From Draconibacterium orientale (GTDB lineage: Bacteria; Bacteroidota; Bacteroidia; Bacteroidales; JAADGE01): DNA of 33,436 nucleotides. This document shows positions 24,276-32,400 of the stretch, in pieces. The stretch spans positions 8,370-41,805 of the forward strand of contig DYMH01000018.1 in the NCBI GenBank assembly GCA_020721645.1. The letters are read 5' to 3'. A program made the position numbers and the translations under genes. Within the stretch, counting starts at the first letter, position 1; each line of letters starts with the position of its first letter. The notes beneath the pieces were generated by a model. The model saw only the letters and a list, made by a program, of their open reading frames with translations. It ran no database searches and had not been told where the DNA came from.

Positions 24276-26612
24276 ATGAAAAAACTCAGATACACATTCT
24301 TTTTGGTCGTTATCATCGGATTTTCGTTTTCTGTACATGCACAACAGACCAAATATTCTAAAATTAAAATCTATGCACAATCCGGGGATTTAAAAAAAAT
24401 TGCCGGCTTGGGATTGCCCTTAGATTTTGGAGTCACATATCGAAATAACGAATTAACCGGCGAGTTTTCGCAAAATGACATCAATAAATTGATAAAAGCC
24501 GGAATCAAGTACGAAATACTGACCAATGATATGTCGAAATTTTATTCTCAACGCAATAAAAAATCTACACAATTAAACAAAACCGCAAAGACTCCGGTAA
24601 ATTTTCATTTAGGTTCTTTTTTAGGAAATCTCTCTTTATCGGAAATGATAACAGAGCTCGAAACTATGAAAACTTTGTATCCTAATTTAATTTCCGCCCA
24701 AATGTCTATCGACCAAACAATTACAACACACGAAGGCGAGCAGGTTTTTTACGTAAAATTATCCGACAATCCGGAAACCGATGAAGAGGAGCCCGAAGTT
24801 CTCTACACCGCATTAACACACGCACGCGAGCCTGTGGGCATGATGCAACTGATTTATTATATGTGGTATTTGCTCGAAAATTATGACACCGACCCCGAAA
24901 TAAAATATTTGATGGACAATACCGAAATGTACTTCGTACCCTGTGTTAATCCTGATGGCTACGAATACAATCATGCCGAATATTTGGCAGACCGCGATTA
25001 TATGTGGCGAAAAAATCGTCGCAATAACGGTGACGGCACTTTTGGGGTGGATATCAACCGAAATTATGGTTTTCAATGGCATTTTGACGATTCAGGTTCG
25101 TCTTCCTATCCGAGCGATGAAACCTATCGCGGACCAAGTGCTTTTTCGGAACCCGAAACCCAAATGATGCGAAATTTTACCGTTGGTCGGAATTTTTTAG
25201 CTGCCAACAATCATCACACTTACAGCAACTTACTTTTATATCCCTTCGGATACGATGAAATTCAGGCACCCGACAGTCTGATTTTTAAAACCTATGCAGC
25301 ACTCATGGCGAGACATAACGGTTTTTCGACCGGAACTGCATGGGAACTGCTTTATTCCACAAACGGCGATGCCAACGATTGGATGTACGGCGAGCAAACA
25401 ACAAAAAATAAAATTTATTCCTTTACCGCAGAAACAGGCAACAGCACTCAGGGTTTTTGGCCCGATTCCGAAGATATTTTGCCCTTGTGCGAAAATAATT
25501 TGGAGATGAATCTGTATCTGACACGTTTTGTTTCGGTTTTTGCTCAAATAACAGATAAATCGGAAACAATAATTCCAAATTCAGGGCAAATTTCTTTCGA
25601 TTTGCAACGGCTCGGGCTTTCGGGAAACGGAACGTATTCGGTTTCTTTATCCTCGAACGATGATATTTTTGAAACAATAGGTGCAAATGTCGAAATTGAA
25701 TTACCAAATGTTTTGGATTCTCAAACCGGCACAATTGATTATCTGCTCAAAAGTTCGGTCGCAAACGGCAGTACGGTTAATATGATTTTAACAGTAACCA
25801 ATGGCGAATATTCGGTTTCCGAATCTCTTTCGAAAATAATCGGAGTAGCTGAAATTATTGTTTCCGAAGACGGAAATTCGATGACCGATTGGACTACATC
25901 GCATTGGAACACCACCTCAAGCTCTTATGTCAGTCCGGGGTTTTCGATTACCGATTCGCCTGCCGGAAATTATTATGACAACACCAACAATCCGATAACA
26001 TTGACTTCGCCTGTCGATTTATCCGGAGTAACTTATGCAGCTCTTTCATTTCAAGCACATTGGGATATAGAAAATGATTGGGACTGTGTCCGTCTGCTTG
26101 TTTCAGAAAACAATGGTTCTACATGGAGTCCGATTCAGGGAAAATATACCAATCCGGGAGCTGACCAAGGTGAGCAAATTGCAGGCGAACCACTTTACGA
26201 CGGAACAATGACAAATTGGGTTTTGGAAGACATCAACCTACAAAATTTCCTGAACAAAACACTAAAATTCCGCTTCGAATTGAAAAGCGATGGATATGTT
26301 ACAAAAGACGGATTTTATTTCGATGATTTTAAAATCGTAACACTTGCCCCAACGGTTTCGACAGAGGAAATTGAAAACAGCGAAGTAAAAATTTATCCAA
26401 ATCCCAATCGAGGTTTATTTAACATTTCAATCAAAAACAATTCAAATTTCAACAGATTGGAAATCACGGATATTTCCGGGAAATTGATATTGAAACAAAA
26501 AATACTAAATATCAATGAGATAAAAGATATTAAAATAGAAAAAGGTATTTATTTTGTTTCCTTAATCAAAGAAAATAATAAGAAATTCACACAAAAATTA
26601 GTGATTTACTAA
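24276..26612 (+). CDS. T9SS-secreted M14 zinc carboxypeptidase
   Basis: The 778-aa protein has a signal peptide (MKKLRYTFFLVVIIGFSFSVHAQ), a propeptide-like region and an M14 catalytic domain (about residues 115-425). Zinc ligands are seen in THAREP (His 182, Glu 185) and the later NHHTYSN (His about 314). Substrate-site motifs are NPDGYEYN, KNRR and DINRNYG, and the catalytic Glu is in FTAETG (about 386). A beta-rich MAM/jelly-roll-like region follows (about 530-690). The protein ends in a type A T9SS sorting domain (EVKIYPNPNRGLFNISI ... GKLILKQ ... KGIYFVSL ... QKLVIY). It is therefore predicted to be secreted through the type IX system and released or surface-anchored. It should remove C-terminal residues from extracellular peptides. 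Confidence 0.94.
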   Translation: MKKLRYTFFLVVIIGFSFSVHAQQTKYSKIKIYAQSGDLKKIAGLGLPLDFGVTYRNNELTGEFSQNDINKLIKAGIKYEILTNDMSKFYSQRNKKSTQLNKTAKTPVNFHLGSFLGNLSLSEMITELETMKTLYPNLISAQMSIDQTITTHEGEQVFYVKLSDNPETDEEEPEVLYTALTHAREPVGMMQLIYYMWYLLENYDTDPEIKYLMDNTEMYFVPCVNPDGYEYNHAEYLADRDYMWRKNRRNNGDGTFGVDINRNYGFQWHFDDSGSSSYPSDETYRGPSAFSEPETQMMRNFTVGRNFLAANNHHTYSNLLLYPFGYDEIQAPDSLIFKTYAALMARHNGFSTGTAWELLYSTNGDANDWMYGEQTTKNKIYSFTAETGNSTQGFWPDSEDILPLCENNLEMNLYLTRFVSVFAQITDKSETIIPNSGQISFDLQRLGLSGNGTYSVSLSSNDDIFETIGANVEIELPNVLDSQTGTIDYLLKSSVANGSTVNMILTVTNGEYSVSESLSKIIGVAEIIVSEDGNSMTDWTTSHWNTTSSSYVSPGFSITDSPAGNYYDNTNNPITLTSPVDLSGVTYAALSFQAHWDIENDWDCVRLLVSENNGSTWSPIQGKYTNPGADQGEQIAGEPLYDGTMTNWVLEDINLQNFLNKTLKFRFELKSDGYVTKDGFYFDDFKIVTLAPTVSTEEIENSEVKIYPNPNRGLFNISIKNNSNFNRLEITDISGKLILKQKILNINEIKDIKIEKGIYFVSLIKENNKKFTQKLVIY

Positions 26613-26654
26613 ACTTGCTACAATGTTGTTTATTTAAGCAAATTATTGTATATC

Positions 26655-26845
26655 AAGCCTGAAAGGCTTAAATATGAATAACCGCCGGTGTAAACCGGCG
26701 GAAATAAAAACTCACAAGTTGCAACCCTGATAAGGGTTGAACAAGAGGATTTGTTTAAGATTCAACCCTTATCAGGGTTGTTGTTTAACGCATTTTTTTC
26801 CGTAGGTTTCACCTACGGTTATTCATATTCAAGGCTTTCAGCCTT
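26655..26845. repeat. Mirror-symmetric nested palindromic element (six hairpins)
   Basis: This element fills most of the 333-bp gap after the M14 gene. In order: H1 AAGCCT-GAA-AGGCTT (26655-26669); spacer AATATGAATAA (26671-26681); H2 CCGCCGGT-GTAA-ACCGGCGG (26682-26701); H3 CAACCCT-GATA-AGGGTTG (26722-26739); H3' CAACCCT-TATC-AGGGTTG (26763-26780), the exact reverse complement of H3; H2' CCGTAGGT-TTC-ACCTACGG (26800-26818); spacer TTATTCATATT (26819-26829), the exact reverse complement of the first spacer; H1' AAGGCT-TTC-AGCCTT (26831-26845). H1/H1' and H2/H2' differ only by changes that keep pairing. It looks like two REP-like units head to head. No coding capacity is evident. Confidence 0.85.
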
Positions 26846-26894
26846 AACTATACGATATTGAAGCATGCTACCGAATTAAACAATTTTCTAAAAT

Positions 26895-26932
26895 AAAAAA
26901 CCTCGAAATGCAAGCGATTTCGAGGTTTTTTT
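26895..26932. terminator. Bidirectional terminator between the M14 and Omp85-type genes
   Basis: AAAAAACCTCGAAAT (26895-26909) pairs perfectly with ATTTCGAGGTTTTTT (26917-26931) around a 7-base loop. T-runs lie on both strands, so it can serve both convergent genes. Confidence 0.9.
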
Positions 26933-26945
26933 GTTGATATGGATA

Positions 26946-28292
26946 TTAAAAAATAAAATTCAAACCGATATACAAGCCCGAATCTCCGTCCTGAGCAACG
27001 GCTGCTCGCCCGTAATCAACGGCAATAATGAAATTTTCGTTGATAGCGAAATGCAAACCTGCACCGTAGCTGAGATGCAAGCCTTCATCGGCTTTGTGAA
27101 ACATTTCTAAGTTTTGCTCTTGTGTGTTTCCGTAGCCGGCAGTTACGCCATTTGTATTGATTTTGTAGGGATTTGTTATTATTCCGCCGTCTAAAAATGT
27201 GCTGAGAGCGATGTAGAAATTTTGTTTAAAAATGGTTGTTTTCAGAAATTTCCAACGTAATTCAAGATTTCCCATACCAAAACCATCGCCCACTACACGG
27301 TTTCTCATAATTCCGCGAAGGTTTTTAGAGCCGCCAAGTCCGTCCTGCGAAATTTTGGAGTCGTTAAAATACGGCAACATATAAAAAGGCATCTCTCCCG
27401 ATAATTTTGCTTGGTAGCTGAGTCGGTAAGCGAAAGTCAGCCTATTTTTTACGATAGTAAAATATTGTCGATGAGTGAGCATCAAACGGCTGTATCCAAA
27501 ACCATCGCTGATGCCGCTCGGCGAGCCAAGCAGTATGATTTCAGACCAAATTCCTCGATTCGGATTTGCTTCGTTGTCGCGTGTGTCGTACACCAAACCT
27601 ATTTTCCCAAAAGCTGTGCGTCCGCCGTCTTTTTGTTCTTGGTCAATAACGCCCCATTCTACGTATTTGTCGTACAAACTTGCGGTATCCGGAAGCAAAT
27701 CGTTGCCCGATTTTCCTTTGTTCAATTTATCTACATCGACCGACGAAATTTTTGTGTCGTAATACGAAAATCCGGCAAGCCAACGCAATTTTTTGCCCAC
27801 GAGTTCGCCCTGAAAATCGGCATTAAAACGTAATAATTTTCGTTGTTGGCGATAGTACATGCGAGAAATATAGCCGGCACCGATTTGGGTATCGTCTTCG
27901 AAAGATGAATTAAAATCGGCTTCGTACCCGTTGAAACCATAAAAATCGAGAGCTTGTTCGGTTAGGTAGCTGCCTTCGAGCGTCATACGGGTTTTAGGAA
28001 TCAGAGTGCGTGTGTCGTAAATCAATTGCGTACGCATACTGCCTTTGGTGGTGTTAGACCATTCCATGTAAAGTGAGTGGTTGTAATTCGGATAGTTGGT
28101 TCCATCGCCGTAGTGGAAAAAATTCATCACCAAGCCGTATTTGAACCCAATGTCGGAGTCGTAAGCAACAACAGGAACACCGTTGATACTGAGACCTTTC
28201 TTTACTTTTTCGGTTTTCGCACTGTCTTGCTGTGCCGAAATCGAAAGTGTCAAACCAATTGACAAAAAGACAATTAAGGAGATTTTTTTCAT
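26946..28292 (-). CDS. Omp85/BamA-type outer-membrane beta-barrel protein (surface antigen D15 family), no POTRA
   Basis: The 448-aa protein has a signal peptide (MKKISLIVFLSIGLTLSISAQ) and then, almost immediately, amphipathic beta strands to the C-terminal aromatic end (YIGLNFIF). Family marks are GLVYDTRDNEANPNRGIW and the L6-loop-like GGSKNLRGIMRNRVVGDGF, which corresponds to the VRGF/Y region of Omp85 barrels. The length only accommodates the ~16-strand barrel plus a short lead-in; no POTRA repeats are visible, so it resembles POTRA-less patatin-associated or stand-alone D15 barrels. No phospholipase or partner gene is adjacent. It probably acts in outer-membrane protein or lipid handling, but this is not shown. 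A good -7 box lies at 28368-28375. Confidence 0.87.
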   Translation of the reverse strand: MKKISLIVFLSIGLTLSISAQQDSAKTEKVKKGLSINGVPVVAYDSDIGFKYGLVMNFFHYGDGTNYPNYNHSLYMEWSNTTKGSMRTQLIYDTRTLIPKTRMTLEGSYLTEQALDFYGFNGYEADFNSSFEDDTQIGAGYISRMYYRQQRKLLRFNADFQGELVGKKLRWLAGFSYYDTKISSVDVDKLNKGKSGNDLLPDTASLYDKYVEWGVIDQEQKDGGRTAFGKIGLVYDTRDNEANPNRGIWSEIILLGSPSGISDGFGYSRLMLTHRQYFTIVKNRLTFAYRLSYQAKLSGEMPFYMLPYFNDSKISQDGLGGSKNLRGIMRNRVVGDGFGMGNLELRWKFLKTTIFKQNFYIALSTFLDGGIITNPYKINTNGVTAGYGNTQEQNLEMFHKADEGLHLSYGAGLHFAINENFIIAVDYGRAAVAQDGDSGLYIGLNFIF

Positions 28293-28367
28293 GAAATGTG
28301 ATTTAGTTGAGCAAATATTGAGTGTTTTGGAAATACGAAAATTGATACGTTTTCGATTTGGTATTTA

Positions 28368-28375
28368 CAAATCTA
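28368..28375 (-). promoter_or_regulatory. Possible -7 promoter box of the Omp85-type gene
   Basis: On the minus strand this reads TAGATTTG, matching TAnnTTTG, 75 bp upstream of the ATG at 28292. No convincing -33 element is visible. Confidence 0.4.
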
Positions 28376-28429
28376 TATAAATAAATTGATTATTGAAATA
28401 GTTTTTTTTATTTTGAATTTCGATATTTA

Positions 28430-29008
28430 TTATTTTCGATTTGCTGCATAAGCGAACAAATTTTTCAGATTTGGATATGTTTTTTCCATCAAAAACGAGG
28501 CTTCGGAAATCGAAATAAATTCAACTTTTGTGATTTGTTCTTCGGTTTGCGGAACAGGCAGTTTATTGTTTTCGTACACCATTTCAAACCAATATGTTTT
28601 TTTTAAAATCCATTTTTTTTCAAAGTAGATATGGAACGAAGGTTCCAAAGTTTTAATGATTTTTAATTCTGAAATTCCGCATTCTTCCGTAACCTCCCGT
28701 AATGCTGTCATTTCGGGCGTTTCGCCTTTTTCTTTTTTGCCCTTGGGCAAATCCGGAATTCCGAGCCGCTGAATGTAGAGAAATTGATTTTTTGTATTGA
28801 AAACCAGTCCGCCGGCTGCTTCGATAAAGTGAAATTGTTTTTGAACTAATGAAAAAGTGTAGTTCGCATTCAGGCTGTTGATTGTAATATATTGATTTTT
28901 ATTTTCGATAAATTGATGAATTCTTTCATCAATTTCGGCATCTGAAATTTGATTTTCGCTTTGTTCTATGATTTTAAGTACGCTGTCGTTATAAAAAATT
29001 TTATACAT
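28430..29008 (-). CDS. Nudix hydrolase
   Basis: The 192-aa protein has a Nudix fold from about residue 60. The Nudix box is complete: GKKEKGETPEMTALREVTEECGI matches GX5EX7REUXEEXGU, with the catalytic Glu pair in TEEC. The N-terminal ~65 residues (MYKIFYNDSVLKIIEQ) form an extra domain typical of Bacteroidota Nudix proteins encoded beside pyrE. Substrate cannot be read from sequence; these enzymes cleave nucleoside diphosphates linked to another moiety, often for sanitation of the nucleotide pool. It is transcribed divergently from pyrE with 125 bp between the starts. ATG start. Confidence 0.93.
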   Translation of the reverse strand: MYKIFYNDSVLKIIEQSENQISDAEIDERIHQFIENKNQYITINSLNANYTFSLVQKQFHFIEAAGGLVFNTKNQFLYIQRLGIPDLPKGKKEKGETPEMTALREVTEECGISELKIIKTLEPSFHIYFEKKWILKKTYWFEMVYENNKLPVPQTEEQITKVEFISISEASFLMEKTYPNLKNLFAYAANRK

Positions 29009-29133
29009 TTGTTGTTTATTTTACTTTTTAGATAATTATTTTTGAAAATCATTTTTTTGTACAAAAAATCCTTGTTTTTTTAATATCACAGGACGAATAT
29101 TGATAACACAAATATATAAAAATCTTAGAATTT

Positions 29134-29763
29134 ATGTTACAAATTGAATTAAATACCGCGAAAGGCATCGCATTGGAATTGCTCAAAACAAATGCCGTTC
29201 AACTGAGTCCGGACAAATTATTTACATGGGCATCGGGGATTAAATCGCCGATTTATTGCGACAATCGCCGATTACTTTCCTATCCCGAAAGTCGGTCGAT
29301 TATAAAAGACGCTTTTGTTAGAATATTAACAGAAAAATATTCTCAGGCTGACATTATTGTCGGCGTTGCCACGGGTGGCATTGCAATAGGAGCATTGGCG
29401 GCAGATGTTCTGCAAAAACCATTTGCCTATGTGCGTTCGGAATCAAAAAATCACGGCATGGGGAATCGTATCGAAGGCATCGTTCGACAAGGGCAAAAAG
29501 TTGTTGTAATAGAAGATTTAGTTTCGACCGGAGGCAGCAGTATTGCAGCAGTTGAAGCTCTTCGCGAAGCCGGTTGCGAAGTTTTAGGTATGGTCGCAAT
29601 TTTCACGTATGGTTTGCCGATTGCTCTTGAAAATTTTGAAAAAAACAATTGCAAGCTAACGACTCTCAGCAATTACGAAATCTTAATCGAAGAAGCACAT
29701 TCTTTCAAGTACGTTAATCCTGAGGATATGGAAATTCTAAGACAATGGAAATCACAATTTTAA
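29134..29763 (+). CDS. pyrE: Orotate phosphoribosyltransferase
   Basis: The 209-aa protein has the type I phosphoribosyltransferase fold. The PRPP-binding signature VVVIEDLVSTGGSS is at about residues 125-138, the flexible loop RSESKNHGMGNRIEG at about 101-115, and the early FTWASGIKSPIYCDNRRL block is typical of PyrE. It catalyses orotate plus PRPP to OMP and PPi in de novo pyrimidine synthesis. It is monocistronic and convergent with coaD (21 bp between stops). The start is ATG. A possible -7 box TATTTTTG lies at 29037-29044. Confidence 0.96.
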   Translation: MLQIELNTAKGIALELLKTNAVQLSPDKLFTWASGIKSPIYCDNRRLLSYPESRSIIKDAFVRILTEKYSQADIIVGVATGGIAIGALAADVLQKPFAYVRSESKNHGMGNRIEGIVRQGQKVVVIEDLVSTGGSSIAAVEALREAGCEVLGMVAIFTYGLPIALENFEKNNCKLTTLSNYEILIEEAHSFKYVNPEDMEILRQWKSQF

Positions 29764-29784
29764 ATATATAAGGAATTGCAATTT

Positions 29785-30255
29785 TTACAAATCTTTGTAT
29801 CCGTCGATACCCTGTGGAATAAATTTAGAAACATCGCCGCCGTAGCGTAATATTTCGCGAACAATTGTTGAGCTGACCATTGAATATTGCGGCGATGTTA
29901 ATAAAAATACTGTTTCAATTTCATCGTATATCTCTCGATTCATCTGCCCCACAGCTCTTTCATATTCAAAATCGGCAGCGGTTCGTAAACCGCGTAAAAT
30001 ATATTTTGCATTTTTTTCTTTGCAAAAATCTACAGTCAAGCCGGTGTAACTTGCAGTTTCAATTTTTGGCTCGTTTTTAAAAACTTCTGCAATCCAATTT
30101 ATCCTCTGTTCGGGCGTAAAAAAGCCGTGTTTTACCGAATTGTAACCAACGGCAATTATTATTTTATCGAATAAAGGTAAGGCTCGTTTTACAATTTCTT
30201 CATGCCCAACCGTAAATGGGTCGAACGAACCCGGAAATATGGCAATTCTTTTCAT
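29785..30255 (-). CDS. coaD: Phosphopantetheine adenylyltransferase
   Basis: The 156-aa protein has the nucleotidyltransferase signature IFPGSFDPFTVGHEEIVKRAL at residues 5-25, including the GH of the HxGH motif, then KYILRGLRTAADFEYERAVGQMNR, and the C-terminal YSMVSSTIVREIL (ISSTxVRE motif). It converts 4'-phosphopantetheine and ATP to dephospho-CoA, the penultimate step of CoA synthesis. Length equals the family norm (about 160 aa). The start is ATG, about 160 bp downstream of the GNAT gene on the same strand. Confidence 0.97.
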   Translation of the reverse strand: MKRIAIFPGSFDPFTVGHEEIVKRALPLFDKIIIAVGYNSVKHGFFTPEQRINWIAEVFKNEPKIETASYTGLTVDFCKEKNAKYILRGLRTAADFEYERAVGQMNREIYDEIETVFLLTSPQYSMVSSTIVREILRYGGDVSKFIPQGIDGYKDL

Positions 30256-30417
30256 TATATTTTTGTATTAACAGTACATTTTCAAATGTGAAATTACATG
30301 AAAATTATTAAGAAAAAAATATTTTTTCAGACTAATTGGCTAAAATAGTACAGTATTTATTGAATAACAACATGTTAAATTTTCGCCACGGCTTCGATAA
30401 GCGAATCGAAAGACCTG

Positions 30418-30852
30418 TTACTTTTCAAGTATTTTTTCCATTTCATAATGCGGCAAACCAACTTCTAAAAATTCTTTGCTTATAAGAGTATAGTTCATGT
30501 TTAAATAGAAACCAACTGCAGATTTTCGAGCATGAAGTACGATTTTTTTATAATTTTTTTCGCCGGCGAATTGTTCCGCCAACTTTGTCAATTTTTGCCC
30601 AATTCCTTGATGTTGATATTTAGAATCAACTGCAAATTGCCTCATTTTAACTATGTTATCCTCCATAGGTTTTAATAAAACAACTGCTCGGATTTCATTG
30701 TCTTCGATGGCAGCCAGATGGAAATTATTCATTTCGTCCGACAAAAATTCTTTTGTAAACCTTAGTCCCAAAGGTTTGCGAAGAATTTTGTATCGCAATT
30801 CGAGACTTTTTGTGTATAATTCTGATTGATATTCTATTTCGGTGTAAATCAT
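30418..30852 (-). CDS. GNAT-family N-acetyltransferase
   Basis: The 144-aa protein has a single GNAT domain. Motif A is MRQFAVDSKYQHQGIGQKLTKLAEQFA, containing the Q-x-x-G-x-G acetyl-CoA pyrophosphate loop (QHQGIG, about residues 82-87), followed by ILHAR-like VLHARKSAVGFYLNMNYTLIS (motif B). Substrate is unknown; the ElaA/YjcF type of small GNATs looks similar. It is the last gene of a tight minus-strand set (AlkD-like, Nnr, GNAT), starting 19 bp after the Nnr gene. ATG start. Confidence 0.88.
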   Translation of the reverse strand: MIYTEIEYQSELYTKSLELRYKILRKPLGLRFTKEFLSDEMNNFHLAAIEDNEIRAVVLLKPMEDNIVKMRQFAVDSKYQHQGIGQKLTKLAEQFAGEKNYKKIVLHARKSAVGFYLNMNYTLISKEFLEVGLPHYEMEKILEK

Positions 30853-30871
30853 ACGAAAATGTCATAATTAA

Positions 30872-32392
30872 TTATAACTTATTAGATTCAATTTTCCGGA
30901 ACGCATCGGCAATACACGAAACAATGTCGCCTGAGGTCATGGGAGTTTGCCCAAATTTTTCGGCTGCAATATCGCCCGCCAAACCATGGAGATAAACAGC
31001 CATAATTACAGCATCTTCAATCGGGTAACCTTGTGCCGACAGAGCTAATAAAATGCCTGTCAGCACATCACCGCTGCCGCCTTTTGCCATGCCGGGATTA
31101 CCTGTGGAATTGAAAAAACACTTGCCGTCGGGTGTTGTAATTGCAGTGTATGCACCTTTTAAAACAACAAAACATTTATATTTTACAGAAAATTTGATTT
31201 GTCGTTCATTTCTTCGGAAATTATTTTCGGAAGGTCCCGCCAATCGTTCAAATTCTTTAATATGTGGCGTAAAAACAGAATTTTCGGAAATCAAGTCGAG
31301 CCAATTTTTATTTTTTCCGAGGATTGTAATGGCATCTGCATCGAAAATAATTGGTTTTTTAAAATGTGTTATAAGTGTTTTTACTGCAATCTCTGTTTTT
31401 TCATCAAATCCAATTCCCGGACCGATGGCTGCGATATTGAATTTTGCAAATTCAGGTAAATTGCTGATAACGAATTGCTCATCATCAACGGAAAGCAAGG
31501 CTTCGGGCACAGACATTTGAAGAATTTGTACATTACATTTGGGAACATGACAGGTTAATAGTCCGATTCCGCTTCGTAAACAGCCGCGTGCAGCCAATAT
31601 ATTTGCTCCCGCTGTTCCGTAGTTTCCTGCAAGCAGCAAAGCGTGTCCGAATTGTCCTTTATGCGAAAAAATTTTACGAACTTTATAATATTTTATAATA
31701 TCCTCTTGCTGTATAAAAAATCGATTACATTGCGTATTATTCACATAATCAGGGTGAATGCCGATAGGAAGTACTTTAAAAGTTCCGACATATTCTTCAT
31801 TTTCCGGGAAAAAAAATGAAAGAAACGGAAATTCAAAAGTCAGTGTATATTTGGCTTTGACGATTGCATTTTGTTGAGATGAATTTTCTTCACCAAACAG
31901 TCCCGAAGGAATATCAATTGAAATAATATCACAATGTAAATTGTTTAAATAATTTACGATTTCTGCCGAAAAACCTGTAAGCGGTCTTGTTAATCCCGAA
32001 CCGAATAGTGCATCAATCAGCACCGTATTTTTGTTGAATGCCGGGAGTTGTACTTTATCAGATATTTCTGATATGTTGAGTGTTTTAATTTGTTTTAATC
32101 GATCCAAATTTATTGAAAAATCGTCCGAAAATCTGTTGGATATTTTGGCAAAATACACTTCGACTTTATAATCTTTCAGGCTCAACAAGCGTGCTACTGC
32201 TAAGCCATCGCCGCCGTTATTTCCGCTTCCGCAAAAAATGGCGAAAGGAACTTTTTCCTTATATAAATTTATCAGTTCTTCGACAATTTTTTCGGCGGCA
32301 CGTTCCATCAAATCGATTGAATGAATCGGTTCGTGCGATATTGTGTAGGAGTCGGCATCTCGAATTTGCGAAGCATTGAAAATTTTTATCAT
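30872..32392 (-). CDS. nnr: Bifunctional NAD(P)H-hydrate epimerase / ADP-dependent NAD(P)H-hydrate dehydratase
   Basis: The 506-aa fusion has an N-terminal YjeF_N epimerase domain (about residues 1-215) with FCGSGNNGGDGLAVARLL and DALFGSGLTRPLTG. The C-terminal ribokinase-fold dehydratase domain (about 230-500) has KGQFGHALLLAGNYGTAGANILAARGCLRSG, AIGPGIG, FDADAI, TPHIKEFERL, and the ATP/ADP site GNPGMAKGGSGDVLTGIL. Together the domains repair NADHX/NADPHX, epimerising the R form and dehydrating the S form at the cost of ADP. It lies between an AlkD-like gene (8-bp gap) and the GNAT gene (19-bp gap), almost surely one transcript. ATG start, full-length. Confidence 0.96.
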   Translation of the reverse strand: MIKIFNASQIRDADSYTISHEPIHSIDLMERAAEKIVEELINLYKEKVPFAIFCGSGNNGGDGLAVARLLSLKDYKVEVYFAKISNRFSDDFSINLDRLKQIKTLNISEISDKVQLPAFNKNTVLIDALFGSGLTRPLTGFSAEIVNYLNNLHCDIISIDIPSGLFGEENSSQQNAIVKAKYTLTFEFPFLSFFFPENEEYVGTFKVLPIGIHPDYVNNTQCNRFFIQQEDIIKYYKVRKIFSHKGQFGHALLLAGNYGTAGANILAARGCLRSGIGLLTCHVPKCNVQILQMSVPEALLSVDDEQFVISNLPEFAKFNIAAIGPGIGFDEKTEIAVKTLITHFKKPIIFDADAITILGKNKNWLDLISENSVFTPHIKEFERLAGPSENNFRRNERQIKFSVKYKCFVVLKGAYTAITTPDGKCFFNSTGNPGMAKGGSGDVLTGILLALSAQGYPIEDAVIMAVYLHGLAGDIAAEKFGQTPMTSGDIVSCIADAFRKIESNKL

Positions 32393-32400
32393 CTTATTCT

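Noticed and set aside
26722-26780. Two CAACCCT repeats as a mini CRISPR array
   Set aside because: The copies are inverted, not direct, are 18 bp, have no repeated spacing and no cas genes are near. They belong to the palindromic element.
26655-26845. Palindromic element as simply a terminator of the M14 gene
   Set aside because: The hairpins lack T-runs, and a separate strong terminator with T-runs lies just beyond at 26895-26932.
27411-27833. 140-aa plus-strand ORF inside the Omp85-type gene
   Set aside because: It is a shadow of the beta-barrel gene; its composition reflects the opposite strand.
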